64,000 bases of DNA from Mycobacterium sp. SVM_VP21 (GTDB lineage: Bacteria; Actinomycetota; Actinomycetes; Mycobacteriales; Mycobacteriaceae): contig CP101406.1 in the NCBI GenBank assembly GCA_024758765.1, positions 1 to 64,000 on the forward strand, in the 5' to 3' direction. Position numbers and translations under genes: made by a program. A model generated the notes under the pieces. That model was not told the origin of the DNA. It did not search any database and worked only from the letters and a program-made list of their open reading frames with translations. This document shows positions 27,572-37,064 of the stretch, one piece after another. How positions within the stretch are numbered: position 1 is the stretch's first letter; every line of letters starts with the position of its first letter.

Positions 27572-28675
27572 ATGAACGCGGTCGATGAATTCTCACAACT
27601 GATCTCTGGTATTTATTCCGCCGTCCTTGCCCCAGACCAATGGGACCGCGCGGTGGCCGCCATCGCTTGGGCCTTCGACGCCAGCGCATCTTCGCTGGTG
27701 TATTCGGACAACGGCTCCCGCACACTCAAGCACACCCAGATGCCGGCGGCGGCCGCGCAATCCTACGCCGCCTATTACCAACGGCTCGATCACGTATTCA
27801 GCGCGGTCGAGGCAGGGCCGCTCGGTGCGGTGCGCACCGGCGCCGAACTCATGTGGCCTTACCAGCACTGTGAGTTTCAGATCGACTGGGCCCGCCCGAA
27901 CGGGCTGCACGATGGACTGTTCGTGCGGCTGACGCGCGGTCCGACGGTGATCAGCCTCGGCATCGCGAACGTGCAGCGATCGGATCGGTTCGACAGTCCA
28001 GAGCACGTCGCACTGGCCACACGTCTCACACCTCACCTGCAACAGGCGCTGCGTATGCAGGGTCACCTCGACGACCTCGGTCACCGCAGCGACGACCTCA
28101 CCGAGGCCAGCGAGGCCGTCAACCACGGCATCGTCATCACCGACCGACGCAGGGTCGTTTACGCCAACGGTGCCGCCGAGCGAATCCTGGCCACCTACGA
28201 CGGTCTACGCATCGACGACGGCCTGCTGCGTGCGGACTCCTCGTCTGCCGACGCGCAGTTGGAGCACAGCCTTTCTCGGGCGTCGGCTCTCGACAGCGTC
28301 GACGTCTGGGGCGGGTCGTTCCTGTGTGCGCGGCCCTCGGGTCGACGCCCCTACGTCATCCACGTGTTGCCGACCGAGCCGGATTCCGCTGTGGCACATC
28401 GGAACGACCGGGTGATGGTCGTGATCATCGACCCCGAGCGCCAACCCGAACCTCCCGCCACACTGTTGCGCCGTCTCTACGGCCTGACCAACAGCGAAGC
28501 GCAGGTCGCCGTGCTGGTGATGCGAGGCGAGGGTTTGGCCCCGATCGCCGAGGAGCTGTCCGTATCGCTGACCACCGTGAAGACCCACTTGGCGCACGTC
28601 TTCGACAAGACCGGGATGCACCGCCAGGCCGAGCTGGTCCGGCTATTGAGCATGCTCGATCCCCTGCACCGGTGA
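27572..28675 (+). CDS. LuxR-family transcriptional regulator with PAS-like sensor region
   Basis: 367 residues. The N-terminal half (FSQLISGIYSAVLAPDQWDR) and a central PAS-like segment (VNHGIVITDRRRVVYANGAA) precede a C-terminal LuxR helix-turn-helix: LYGLTNSEAQVAVLVMRGEG, then EELSVSLTTVKTHLAHVFDK. No phospho-receiver domain is seen, so it likely responds to a small ligand. The stop overlaps the GTG of the decayed DJ-1/PfpI gene (GTGA), suggesting former translational coupling. Targets unknown. Confidence 0.92.
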   Translation: MNAVDEFSQLISGIYSAVLAPDQWDRAVAAIAWAFDASASSLVYSDNGSRTLKHTQMPAAAAQSYAAYYQRLDHVFSAVEAGPLGAVRTGAELMWPYQHCEFQIDWARPNGLHDGLFVRLTRGPTVISLGIANVQRSDRFDSPEHVALATRLTPHLQQALRMQGHLDDLGHRSDDLTEASEAVNHGIVITDRRRVVYANGAAERILATYDGLRIDDGLLRADSSSADAQLEHSLSRASALDSVDVWGGSFLCARPSGRRPYVIHVLPTEPDSAVAHRNDRVMVVIIDPERQPEPPATLLRRLYGLTNSEAQVAVLVMRGEGLAPIAEELSVSLTTVKTHLAHVFDKTGMHRQAELVRLLSMLDPLHR

Positions 28676-29025
28676 ACAGGCCCGCGGTGCAGGTCACGAT
28701 TCCGCTGTTCCCCGGGTTCACCGCGCTGGACGCGGTCGGGCCGTACGAAGTGTTGCAGCGGGTTCGGGATGATGCTCCGAGTCCTCTGCGATGTCCGGCT
28801 CGACGAGCTGACCGGACCGGATGTCCTGGTCGTCCCAGGCGGCGTCGGGACACGAACATTCCAGCGGCATCGACATGGCGCCGCGGCTGGTCGAGCTGCT
28901 GGCGGACGCCGACACGGCTTGCGCCATTCAGCTGCTGATCGAGTACGCAGCCACCGTTCGATTGCGGATCGCTGACCAAGGCCGGCGAGGATGTTCGTCG
29001 GCGCGCCGCGCAGCTGCGACGCTGA
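28672..29025 (+). pseudogene. Decayed DJ-1/PfpI (GATase1-like) gene
   Basis: Remains of a roughly 200-residue DJ-1/PfpI protein in shifting frames. From GTG 28672: VQVTIPLFPGFTALDAVGPY (frame 1). From about 28800: DELTGPDVLVVPGGVGTRTF (second frame). From about 28866: SGIDMAPRLVELLADADTA (third frame). Near 28966: GSLTKAGEDVRRRAAQLRR followed by TGA at 29025. The nucleophile-elbow part between the second and third pieces, with its catalytic Cys, is deleted. Several frameshifts and one deletion make it non-functional. Confidence 0.85.
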
Positions 29026-29058
29026 CTCAGCCGACCCCCGCGGGCATACTGGGCTTTT

Positions 29059-29832
29059 ATGGGGACGGTGGTCGCATTCCACGCCCATCCCGACGACGAG
29101 GCGATACTGACCGGGGGAACTCTGGCGCGGGCCGCCGCCGAAGGGCATCGCGTCGTCGTGGTGGTGGCAACCGATGGACGCGTCAATGACGGCGACGGCG
29201 ATCGGCTGGGCGAATTGCATGCGAGCGCAACGACCCTCGGCGCACACCGGGTCGAATGTCTGGGCTACGCCGACAGCGGCTTCGGGGAAGAGTTCTATCC
29301 GGATCCGCCGGGGCGGGTCAGGTTCGCCCGCGCTGACCTCGAGGACGCGGCGCAGCGACTGGCAACCATCCTGCGTGACGAAGACGCGGATCTGCTGCTG
29401 AGCTACCAGCCCAATGGCGGCTACGGCCACCGTGACCACGTGCGGGTTCATCATGTCGGCAAACGAGCCGCACAGATCGCCGCGACGCCGCGCGTGCTCG
29501 AAGCGACAATGCCCCGGGAAATGCTGACCCGAGTGGAGCATGGCGCGCGTTTACTGCATCTGCCGGCCCCTTACGGGCGTGAGGTGGTGCGCACCGCCTA
29601 CGCACCGGCATCGAGCATCACCCACCGGATCAACGTGTTTCGGTTTGCCCAGCAGAAGCGAGATGCCTTCGCCGCGCATCGCTCTCAGATCGGCGCCAGC
29701 GCCGCCGCGGCACGCCTGTTCGCGGTGCTGATGCGGCTTCCCCCACAAGTGGCCGGCCTGATGTTCGGCCGGGAGTGGTTCGTCGACCCGAATCTGCCGC
29801 CAGGCAGGGTACACCGCGACATCTTCGAGTGA
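29059..29832 (+). CDS. PIG-L/LmbE-family N-deacetylase
   Basis: 257 residues of the zinc-dependent LmbE/MshB family. Motif HAHPDDEAI gives H10, D12, D13 and E14; a second metal-site motif is GYGHRDHVRVHHVG. Relatives remove N-acetyl groups from GlcNAc conjugates (MshB in mycothiol synthesis, Mca in detoxification), but the C-terminal half differs and I would not call it mshB. It is 33 bp after the pseudogene and convergent with fpg. Confidence 0.9.
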   Translation: MGTVVAFHAHPDDEAILTGGTLARAAAEGHRVVVVVATDGRVNDGDGDRLGELHASATTLGAHRVECLGYADSGFGEEFYPDPPGRVRFARADLEDAAQRLATILRDEDADLLLSYQPNGGYGHRDHVRVHHVGKRAAQIAATPRVLEATMPREMLTRVEHGARLLHLPAPYGREVVRTAYAPASSITHRINVFRFAQQKRDAFAAHRSQIGASAAAARLFAVLMRLPPQVAGLMFGREWFVDPNLPPGRVHRDIFE

Positions 29833-29852
29833 CCCCGATCCAAGTCCCCGCG

Positions 29853-30698
29853 TCAGCGTTGGCAAATCGGGCAGAAATACGACGACCGGTTCATGAACTT
29901 CGCCCGGCGGATCGGCGTCCCGCAACGCCGGCACGGCTCGTCCTCGCGGCCGTAGGCGTCCAGTGACCGGCTGAAGTAGCCGGATTCACCGTTGACGTTG
30001 ACGTAGAGCGAGTCGAACGAGGTGCCCCCGGCGGCCAGCGCGTCGTTCATCACCTGTGCCGCGGCAGCCAGCAGTGCCCGCAGCCGCGGCCGCGACAGCC
30101 GGTCGGCCGTTCGGGTGCCGCGTATCCCGGCCCGCCACAGTGCTTCGTCTGCGTAGATGTTGCCGATACCCGACACCACCGTCTGATCGAGAAGTTGGCG
30201 TTTGATCTCGGAGTGCTTGCGCCGCAGCACTTCGATCACCGATTCGGCATCAAAGCGCGGGTCCAGCGGGTCGCGGGCGAGGTGGGCGACCGGCACCGGC
30301 AGCACACTGCCGTCCACAGCGACCAGATCGGTGAGCTGCCACCCGCCGAAGGTGCGCTGGTCGACGAAGCTGACCTTCAATCCGTCATCGAGCACGGCGG
30401 CGATCCGCAAGTGCCTGGTATCGGGCAGCTCCCCCAGCAGCATCTGACCGCTCATGCCCAGGTGCACCACCAGCGCCTCGTCGGCCGCAGCCCCGCTCAG
30501 CAGCAGCCATAGGTATTTGCCCCGCCGGTCGGTGCCGGTGATTCGGGCGCCCAGCAGCCGGGCGGTCAGATCGGCGGGGCCGGCGTCGTGGCGGCGCACT
30601 GCCCGCGGGTGGTGCACCCGCACCCCGGTGATCGTGCGCCCGACCAGGTGCTCGTTCAGGCCACGCCGAACCACCTCGACCTCGGGAAGTTCGGGCAT
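29853..30698 (-). CDS. fpg: Formamidopyrimidine-DNA glycosylase
   Basis: Bifunctional DNA glycosylase/AP lyase removing 8-oxoguanine and FaPy lesions. 281 residues: catalytic N-terminus [10 protein letters not shown] (Pro2, Glu3 after Met removal), the conserved KYLWLLLSG strand with its Lys, helix-2-turn-helix ([15 protein letters not shown]), and a C-terminal zinc finger with C256, C259, C276 and C279 (CRRCG ... FCPICQR). It starts 2 bp after the rnc stop, the DUF177-rnc-fpg order of mycobacteria. Confidence 0.97.
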   Translation of the reverse strand: MPELPEVEVVRRGLNEHLVGRTITGVRVHHPRAVRRHDAGPADLTARLLGARITGTDRRGKYLWLLLSGAAADEALVVHLGMSGQMLLGELPDTRHLRIAAVLDDGLKVSFVDQRTFGGWQLTDLVAVDGSVLPVPVAHLARDPLDPRFDAESVIEVLRRKHSEIKRQLLDQTVVSGIGNIYADEALWRAGIRGTRTADRLSRPRLRALLAAAAQVMNDALAAGGTSFDSLYVNVNGESGYFSRSLDAYGREDEPCRRCGTPIRRAKFMNRSSYFCPICQR

Positions 30699-30700
30699 TC

Positions 30701-31420
30701 TCAGGCCTGCGGTGCGTCGTTCACCGCACCCGATGCGTCCAACGCCTGCCAGGCCGCTGCCGCGGCCTTCTGCTCGGCTTCTTTCTTGGTCCGGCCCACA
30801 CCGGTGCCGTACGCGGTGTCCGATATGACGGCCGTCGCGGTGAACTCGCGGTCGTGGTCGGGCCCGGTGGAGGTGACCTGATAGGACGGCACACCCAGAC
30901 CGCGGGCAGCCGTCAGTTCCTGCAGGCTGGTCTTCCAGTCCAAGCCGGCGCCCAGCGTGGCCGCGGTGTCGAGCAGCGGACCGAACAGGCGCAGGATCAC
31001 CTCCCGGGCGGTGTCCATTCCGTGCTGGAGGTAGACCGCTCCCAGCAGGGACTCCATCCCGTCGGCCAAGATGCTGGATTTGTCGGCGCCGCCGGTGTTT
31101 TCCTCGCCGCGGCCGAGCAACAGATGAGCCCCCAGGCCATCCTCGGTCAGGCCCCGCGCCACATCGGCCAAGGCAGAGGTGTTGACCACGCTGGAGCGCA
31201 GCTTGGCCAGATCTCCCTCGGGCCGGTCCGGGTGCCGGTGGAACAGCTCGTCGGTAATGGTCAGTCCCAGCACGGCATCACCCAGGAACTCCAGGCGCTC
31301 ATTGGTGGGCAGACCGCCGTGCTCATAGGCGTAACTGCGATGCGTGACGGCCAGCGTGAGCAGGTCGTCAGCGAGATCCACGCCGAGTGCATCCAGCACG
31401 GCTTGCCGGGGACGGCTCAC
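30701..31420 (-). CDS. rnc: Ribonuclease III
   Basis: Double-strand-specific RNase that processes rRNA and regulatory RNAs. 239 residues: RNase III signature [12 protein letters not shown] at 41-52 with catalytic Glu44 and Asp48, a second acidic site Asp120/Glu123 ([12 protein letters not shown]), and a dsRNA-binding domain at about 165-235 ([13 protein letters not shown] ... [14 protein letters not shown]). The start overlaps the DUF177 stop by 4 bp (ATGA), implying coupled translation. Confidence 0.97.
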   Translation of the reverse strand: MSRPRQAVLDALGVDLADDLLTLAVTHRSYAYEHGGLPTNERLEFLGDAVLGLTITDELFHRHPDRPEGDLAKLRSSVVNTSALADVARGLTEDGLGAHLLLGRGEENTGGADKSSILADGMESLLGAVYLQHGMDTAREVILRLFGPLLDTAATLGAGLDWKTSLQELTAARGLGVPSYQVTSTGPDHDREFTATAVISDTAYGTGVGRTKKEAEQKAAAAAWQALDASGAVNDAPQA

Positions 31421-32010
31421 CGCTCACCGTCGTCGTTCTGCGGTTCCAACATTCCAGCCAGCTTCGCCCAGCGCGGATCGATCTTGTCGTGGTGATGGCC
31501 GGGTTCTGCCGTGGACAGCACCACGCCGCAGTCCGGGCAGAGTCCCGGGCAGTCCGGGTCGCACAACGGGGACAACGGCAGCGCTAGGCCGACCGCGTCG
31601 ACGATGGCCTGTTCAAGATCTACCGCGTCATCGACGACCCGGCCCATCTCGTCATCGTCTGTGGTGGCATCGGTGGTGCTGTCGGGGTAGGCGAACAACT
31701 CCGTCAACTCGACCTCGACATTGCCGGTCAGTGGTTGCAGGCAACGCGCGCATTCGCCTGCAGTGCGCGCTGAGACCACGCCACTGACCAGAACGCCCTC
31801 GGAGACCGACTCGACCCGCAGATCCAGATCGACTGCGCCATCCGCAGGAATCGCCACCAGATCCAGCCCGATACGGGTGGGGCTGACCCGCTGCTCTTGC
31901 AGCGGCATCAACGCACCGGGGCGCCGTCCCAATCGGGAGACATTGACCACGAACGGCGCAGGCAGCTGTCGCCGTGCCGCCTTCATACCTGCGCCGGGGT
32001 GCCTCGCCAT
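31417..32010 (-). CDS. DUF177/YceD-family protein (Rv2926c homologue)
   Basis: 197 residues. The family is linked to 23S rRNA and large-subunit ribosome assembly. Visible features: [18 protein letters not shown] and a zinc-ribbon-like [13 protein letters not shown], four cysteines near residue 150. The N-terminus may start later (Met9). It is upstream of rnc with a 4-bp overlap. The L32 gene that often follows YceD is not present here. Confidence 0.92.
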   Translation of the reverse strand: MARHPGAGMKAARRQLPAPFVVNVSRLGRRPGALMPLQEQRVSPTRIGLDLVAIPADGAVDLDLRVESVSEGVLVSGVVSARTAGECARCLQPLTGNVEVELTELFAYPDSTTDATTDDDEMGRVVDDAVDLEQAIVDAVGLALPLSPLCDPDCPGLCPDCGVVLSTAEPGHHHDKIDPRWAKLAGMLEPQNDDGER

Positions 32011-32049
32011 GCCGCGATTCTACGCAGCGCGTAACTGGGCGTTCTCGGG

Positions 32050-32787
32050 TCAGCGAGTCGCGTAGTCGTGAGTGCCCGCGGCGGTACGCAGTTGGTGACG
32101 ACCGCGGTTGATCGAACGCAGCGTGCCGTTGAGGAAGTCCTCGAATTCGGCCAGCTTGGCGTCGACGTAGATGTCGCATTCGCCGCGCATCCGGTCGGCC
32201 TCGGCGTGTGCCGAATCGATCAGCCGAGTGGATTCGGCACGCGCCGAGGTCACCACCTCGTTCTGCGAAACCAGCCGCTGCTGTTCCTTGATGCCCTCCT
32301 GCACGGCCTTCTCGTAGGCGGCGTTGCCGTTTTCGACCAGTCGGTCGCATTCCGCCTGGGCGCGGCTGGTGGCGGTCTCGAATTCACGCTTGGCGGTGGC
32401 GCTCAGCCGGGCCGCCTCCTCGCGGGCTTCGCCGACCATCCGCTCGCTGTGTCCGCGGGCCTCGGCCACCATCCGGTCAGCCTGTCCCTTGGCGTCGGCC
32501 AGCAATCGGTCGGCCTCTGCGCGCGCGTGGCTGACCAGCGAGTCGGCTTCGGCGGTGGCCGAGCCGACCATCGACTCCGCGTGCTCCTTGGCCTCGTTGA
32601 GGACCGAGTCGCGGGCGTCAAGGACGTCTTGGGCGTCGTCCAACTCGCCCGGGATGGCGTCGCGGATGTCGTCGATCAATTCCAGGACGTCACCGCGGGG
32701 TACCACGCAACCTGCCGTCATCGGCACGCCACGGGCCTCTTCGACAATGGAGCCCAGTTCGTCAAGGGCTTCGAACACTCGGTACAC
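32050..32787 (-). CDS. sepIVA: DivIVA-like septation factor SepIVA
   Basis: 245 residues, mostly coiled coil. The N-terminus MYRVFEALDELGSIVEEARG is followed by a heptad-rich, Ala/Glu/Arg-rich rod with repeated HARAEADRLLADAKGQADRM-type units, and a C-terminus containing LAEFEDFLNGTLRSI. It is the homologue of Rv2927c, a mycobacterial protein needed for septation and placement of intracellular membrane activity. It is divergent from purU, with 144 bp between. Confidence 0.93.
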   Translation of the reverse strand: MYRVFEALDELGSIVEEARGVPMTAGCVVPRGDVLELIDDIRDAIPGELDDAQDVLDARDSVLNEAKEHAESMVGSATAEADSLVSHARAEADRLLADAKGQADRMVAEARGHSERMVGEAREEAARLSATAKREFETATSRAQAECDRLVENGNAAYEKAVQEGIKEQQRLVSQNEVVTSARAESTRLIDSAHAEADRMRGECDIYVDAKLAEFEDFLNGTLRSINRGRHQLRTAAGTHDYATR

Positions 32788-32931
32788 GGCAGCACCCTCC
32801 AGGCATAGTTGTTGTTACTAGTGTGCCCTGTGTTACGCGTGTGACTGTGTTAGTCGCCCGGTGTGTCGGATTCTGGCCCACTCCCCCGGTAGCCTGACCC
32901 GTTGAAAGTCGGAGATCGGCGAAGGGCGGCC

Positions 32932-33873
32932 ATGACGAACGGTTCTGGGGGCCACGGGGGCACCGCGACACCAGCGCAGGCTCAACAGGGCTATCCGCAA
33001 CAGTCCAGCGCCCAAGCGACCACCGATATCGGCCGACTGCTGCTGAGCTGCCGAGATAGCCACGGGATCATCGCCGCAGTCAGCGCCTTTCTGGCCGACG
33101 CCGGCGCGAACATCATCTCGCTGGATCAGCACTCGACCGCTCCCGAAGACGGGACCTTTGTGCAGCGGGCAATCTTTCACCTGCCCGGTTTGCCGGCGGC
33201 CCTCGACGGGCTCCAGGAGCGCTTCGGCGCCACGGTGGCCCAGCGGTTCTCGATGGACTACCGCTTCACCGAGGCCGCCAAGCCCAAGCGGGTGGCGATC
33301 ATGGCATCCAAGACCGACCATTGCCTGCTGGACCTGTTGTGGCGCAACCGCCGCGGCGAGCTGGAGATGAACGTGGCGATGGTGATCTCCAACCACCCGG
33401 AACTCGCCGAGCAGGTACGCCCGTTCGGGGTTCCGTTCTTCCACATCCCCGCCACCCGCGACATTCGCGCCGAGGCCGAACAGCGTCAGCTGCAGTTGCT
33501 TTGCGGCAACGTGGATCTGGTGGTGCTGGCCCGCTACATGCAGATCATCACCGGCGACTTCATTGCAGCGGTGGGCTGTCCGCTGATCAACATCCACCAT
33601 TCCTTCCTGCCGGCGTTCATCGGTGCGGCGCCCTATCAGCGAGCGCGGGAACGCGGCGTGAAACTGATCGGCGCCACCGCGCACTACGTCACCGAGGTTC
33701 TCGACGAGGGTCCGATCATCGAACAGGACGTCGTGCGGGTGGACCACACCCACAGCGTCACCGATCTGGTGCGGTTGGGCGCCGATGTAGAGCGGGCGGT
33801 GCTGTCGCGGGCGGTGCAATGGCACTGCCAGGACCGGGTGATCCGGGTGGGAAACGAGACCGTGGTGCTCTAA
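32932..33873 (+). CDS. purU: Formyltetrahydrofolate deformylase
   Basis: Hydrolyses 10-formyl-THF to THF and formate, balancing one-carbon units. 313 residues from ATG 32932 (GAAGGG upstream). After a Gly/Gln/Thr-rich start comes an ACT domain (LLLSCRDSHGIIAAVSAFLA), then a formyltransferase-like catalytic domain with NIHHSFLPAFIGA and GATAHYVTEVLDEGPII; the catalytic Asn/His and the Asp of HTHSVTDLV are present. Its direct neighbour is sepIVA; the lipid locus that separates the two in M. tuberculosis is absent. Confidence 0.97.
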   Translation: MTNGSGGHGGTATPAQAQQGYPQQSSAQATTDIGRLLLSCRDSHGIIAAVSAFLADAGANIISLDQHSTAPEDGTFVQRAIFHLPGLPAALDGLQERFGATVAQRFSMDYRFTEAAKPKRVAIMASKTDHCLLDLLWRNRRGELEMNVAMVISNHPELAEQVRPFGVPFFHIPATRDIRAEAEQRQLQLLCGNVDLVVLARYMQIITGDFIAAVGCPLINIHHSFLPAFIGAAPYQRARERGVKLIGATAHYVTEVLDEGPIIEQDVVRVDHTHSVTDLVRLGADVERAVLSRAVQWHCQDRVIRVGNETVVL

Positions 33874-33913
33874 GCGGCTCCGCAGTTGACATCTGTCAAG
33901 TACGGTGTTGCGC

Positions 33914-34468
33914 ATGGCTGTCCAGGACTTGTTTTCGCACGTGCCGACGTCCACCGCCGAGGCCTGTGAGATCTTCGACGCCGCCGCGGCAGTCGACCCC
34001 GATTTCATGGTCGGCACCTGGCATGGTTCCGAGCTGCCGACCGGCCACCCGCTGGACGGGCTGTTGGCGGCCACCGGCTGGTGGGGCAAGCAGTTCGTCG
34101 ACGCCGAGACCGTCCATCCGCTGTTGTTCCCCACCCGCGACGGGGCCGCGCTGTGGGCGTTCAACCCGGTGCTGGCATTCAGTGTTCTGGGACTCGCCAC
34201 GAAACTGCCGGCGCTGAAGAGCCGCTCATTCCTCGGGCAGATCAACGCGTTGCAGCCACTGCTGCGGACCCGTTCGCCCCGGGCTCGGCTGCGCACCACG
34301 AGATACCGCGGAGTCGACAGTGCCACGATGGTCTATGACCAGGCACCGGTCAACGATGTCTTCCGCCGGCTCTCCGATGACGCGGTGATCGGCGCGATGG
34401 ACCTGCGGGGCGCGTCGCGGCCTTACTTCTTCGTGTTGCGCCGCGACGACTCGCTGAAACTGATTTAA
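33914..34468 (+). CDS. GXWXG + DUF4334 domain protein
   Basis: 184 residues from ATG 33914 (TTG 33905 is an alternative). The N-terminal GXWXG motif is GTWHGSELPTGHPLDGLL, followed by GWWGKQF. The C-terminal half (ARLRTTRYRGVDSATMVYDQ, then DDAVIGAMDLRG and FFVLRRD) fits DUF4334. Function of the family is unknown. Its stop codon overlaps the convergent stop of the carboxyltransferase gene by 3 bases (34466-34467 shared). Confidence 0.88.
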   Translation: MAVQDLFSHVPTSTAEACEIFDAAAAVDPDFMVGTWHGSELPTGHPLDGLLAATGWWGKQFVDAETVHPLLFPTRDGAALWAFNPVLAFSVLGLATKLPALKSRSFLGQINALQPLLRTRSPRARLRTTRYRGVDSATMVYDQAPVNDVFRRLSDDAVIGAMDLRGASRPYFFVLRRDDSLKLI

Positions 34469-36450
34469 CCGCGCGCGATTTCGCCGGCATCGCGCCAGGC
34501 GTTGCGCTCCGCGGTGAACGCGGCCGTTTGTTGCCGACGGAATCCGGCGATGCTCTCGGTGTTGCTGTCCAAGAATCGACGGTAGGCCGGCAGTGAGAAC
34601 TCGCCGTCGGTGATCTCCACCCGGCCACGCCCGGCCGCCATGTCGGCACGCAGCTCCAGGAGCTCCTCGGCCCGCACCGGATAGAAGCTGATGCGGTCGA
34701 AGTAGCGCAGCAGCCAAGGGGTTTCGGGATCGAACAGGCCTGCGGTGGCGTGCCGGTGGTTCCACACCTGGGTGGTGCGTCCGACAAACTGGTAGCCGCC
34801 GGGTCCCTCAATGCCGTAGATGCACAGGTAGGCGCCGCCGATCCCGACGGCGTTCTCCGGGGTCCAGGTGCGCGCCGGGTTGTATTTCGTGGTCACCAGC
34901 CGGTGTCTGGGATCCAGCGGGGTGGCTACCGGCGCCCCGAGGTAGATGTCGCCCAGGCCCAGTACCAGGTACTGCGCGTCGAACACGATGTCGTATACCC
35001 GGGCGATGTCGTCGAGTCCGTTGATGCGCCGGATGAACTCGATGTTCGACGGGCACCACGGCGCGTCCGGCCGCACGCCGTACATGTAGCGGCGAATGGC
35101 CTCGTGGGTGCCGGGGTCGTCCCAACTGAGCGGCAGGCGTACCGAACGGCTCGGCACCACCAGTTCATCGCAGGGCGGCAGCGCGTCGTCGATGGCGGCC
35201 ACTTCGTCGATCACCTCGGCGCACGAGGACTGCTCGGAGTCGAACTGGATCTGCAGTGATCGCACCCCGGGGGTCAGTTCGGTCAGGCCGGGCAGCCCCC
35301 GTTCACGGAGTTGGTCGTAGAGCACCTGCACCCGCGCCCGCAACGCCAAATCCAGTGTCATCGGCCCGTATTCGAGCAGAATGCCGCTGTCACCGGCGCG
35401 CCGCAGGGTAACGGCCGTCCCGTCGCGACCGGTGTAGCGCTGCAGCACTCCGTCGTCGCCGTCGCCGGAGCCGGAGACCACGACGGGCAACGCCGCGCGC
35501 CGCTGCACACCCAGCGCCGCCGTCGGTGGAGCGTAATCGGCGCGGATCGGCACCAGCCGCACGGTGTCGCCGGGCGACAGCTGGCCCAGTTTCCATCGGT
35601 CGCCACGTACCACCGTCACCGGGCAGACGAACCCGCCCAGGCTGGGCCCGTCGGGACCGAGCAGGATCGGGGCGTCACCGGTGAAGTCCAGCGCCCCGAT
35701 GCTGTACGCGGTGTCGTGAATGTTGGATGGGTGTAGCCCGGCATCGCCGCCGTCGGGGCGGGCCCATCGTGGTTTAGGCCCCACGAGCCGGACACCGGTG
35801 CGGTCGGAGTTGAAGTGCACGGTGTAGTCGGTAGTGGTCAGGGTGGTCATATCGGCGCGGGTCATGAACTCCGGCGCCGCATGCGGCCCTTCGGTCACCG
35901 CGAGCTCCCAGTGCCTACCGATGCTGGGCTGGATCTGGCTGGGGGCGCGGGTGAGGGCCGGTGGGGCGCCGCCCAGGCCGACGGCGCTGAGACGATCCGA
36001 TTCGCGCAGGGCCCGGCCGTGGTGGCCGCCGAATGCACCTTGGGTGAAGGTTGCTGCGCTGCCGAGGAATTCCGGCGCGCCGATGCCTCCCTCGATCAGG
36101 ATGTAGCAGCGTATTCCAGGGCCGGCGATGATGCCGATCTCGAGCAGTCCACCGGCGGGTATCCGCACCGACTGCCATTGCGCAACCGGGACACCGTCCA
36201 GACTGACCGGTACCGCGGCTCCGGTGACGCACACCCAGGCCGCGCTCGAAAAACGCAGGGCAGGACCCGCTTTGGTACATTCCAGACCGGCGGCGCCTTC
36301 GGGATTGCCCAGCACCTGGTTGCCGACGCGAAATGACAGGTCGTCCATCGGCCCGGACGGCGGCACCCCGACATGCCAGTAGCCGACGCGCCCGGGCCAG
36401 TCCTGCACCGTGGTGCACATGCCCGGGGAGACCACCTCGATGCCGATCAT
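34465..36450 (-). CDS. Urea/guanidine carboxylase-type carboxyltransferase (AHS2-AHS1), no BC or BCCP domain
   Basis: 661 residues from ATG 36450, whose ATGA overlaps the upstream stop. Residues about 1-300 are AHS2/KipA (VVSPGMCTTVQDWPGRVGYW, GGFVCPVTVV). Residues about 330-560 are AHS1/KipI (RRAGDSGILLEYG, VRSLQIQFD, YNPARTWTPENAVGIGG). The C-terminal 80 residues (ELLELRADMAAGRGRVEI ... SLPAYRRFLDSNTESIAGF) match the segment that in urea carboxylase precedes the biotin carrier. The biotin carboxylase and carrier domains are both missing. It is third in an operon with two DUF1989 genes. It could work with biotin subunits in trans or act like 5-oxoprolinase. Confidence 0.9.
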   Translation of the reverse strand: MIGIEVVSPGMCTTVQDWPGRVGYWHVGVPPSGPMDDLSFRVGNQVLGNPEGAAGLECTKAGPALRFSSAAWVCVTGAAVPVSLDGVPVAQWQSVRIPAGGLLEIGIIAGPGIRCYILIEGGIGAPEFLGSAATFTQGAFGGHHGRALRESDRLSAVGLGGAPPALTRAPSQIQPSIGRHWELAVTEGPHAAPEFMTRADMTTLTTTDYTVHFNSDRTGVRLVGPKPRWARPDGGDAGLHPSNIHDTAYSIGALDFTGDAPILLGPDGPSLGGFVCPVTVVRGDRWKLGQLSPGDTVRLVPIRADYAPPTAALGVQRRAALPVVVSGSGDGDDGVLQRYTGRDGTAVTLRRAGDSGILLEYGPMTLDLALRARVQVLYDQLRERGLPGLTELTPGVRSLQIQFDSEQSSCAEVIDEVAAIDDALPPCDELVVPSRSVRLPLSWDDPGTHEAIRRYMYGVRPDAPWCPSNIEFIRRINGLDDIARVYDIVFDAQYLVLGLGDIYLGAPVATPLDPRHRLVTTKYNPARTWTPENAVGIGGAYLCIYGIEGPGGYQFVGRTTQVWNHRHATAGLFDPETPWLLRYFDRISFYPVRAEELLELRADMAAGRGRVEITDGEFSLPAYRRFLDSNTESIAGFRRQQTAAFTAERNAWRDAGEIARG

Positions 36451-37064
36451 GTTCGGGCGATCACCATCCGCACCGGTGTCGGGTCGAAGCCGTTGCACGG
36501 GTTGTTGATCTGCGGGCAGTTCGACACCAGTACCAGGGTGTCAGCCTCGGCGCGCAGGGTCAGGCTCTTGCCTGGGGCCGAGAGGCCGTCGACGATACCC
36601 AGCGTGCCGTCGGCCTCGACGGGGACGTTCATGAACCAGTTGATGTTGGAGACGATGTCACGTTTACCCAGGCCCCACCGAGCCCCCTCGGCGAGGAAGT
36701 TCTCGACGCAGGCGTGCTGGTGGGCGGTGTGGTGCCCGTAGCGCAGGGTGTTGGATTCCTGCGAGCAGGCTCCGGCGATGGTGTCGTGGTTGCCGACGTC
36801 GTCCACAACCACGGTCATCAGGGCGGTGCCGTCGGCACTGCGCAGCACCGAGCCGGTGCTCAAGAAGATGTTGCGCGCAGCGGCGACGGTGGCCTGGGCG
36901 CTGTAACGGCGGGTGTGGTCGGCGGCGTCGTAGAGCAGGCAGTCCACCGCCTGGTTTCCGTGCAGATCGATGATCTGCAGCAGGTCGCCGGCGCACACCA
37001 CCGCCGACCAGGGCGCCCGGGCCGCCACTACCTCGTCGGAGACGATGTGCGATTGGTTCGTCAT
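36447..37064 (-). CDS. DUF1989 protein, urea carboxylase-associated (carboxyguanidine deiminase-like subunit)
   Basis: 205 residues. Contains GDLLQIIDLHGNQAVDCLLY and FLSTGSVLRSADGTALMTVV, with a C-terminal PVEADGTLGIVDGLSAPG. DUF1989 proteins occur in pairs beside urea carboxylase; in some bacteria the pair (CgdAB) deiminates carboxyguanidine made by guanidine carboxylase. The Cys in VDCLLY and His residues in GNHDTIAG and YGHHTAHQHACVEN are candidate metal ligands. Overlaps of 4 bp with both neighbours indicate tight translational coupling. Confidence 0.88.
   Translation of the reverse strand: MTNQSHIVSDEVVAARAPWSAVVCAGDLLQIIDLHGNQAVDCLLYDAADHTRRYSAQATVAAARNIFLSTGSVLRSADGTALMTVVVDDVGNHDTIAGACSQESNTLRYGHHTAHQHACVENFLAEGARWGLGKRDIVSNINWFMNVPVEADGTLGIVDGLSAPGKSLTLRAEADTLVLVSNCPQINNPCNGFDPTPVRMVIART

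Noticed and set aside
29059..29832. mshB (mycothiol deacetylase)
   Set aside because: The HPDDE and HxDH motifs are shared by the whole LmbE family and the C-terminal half and context do not support mshB specifically.
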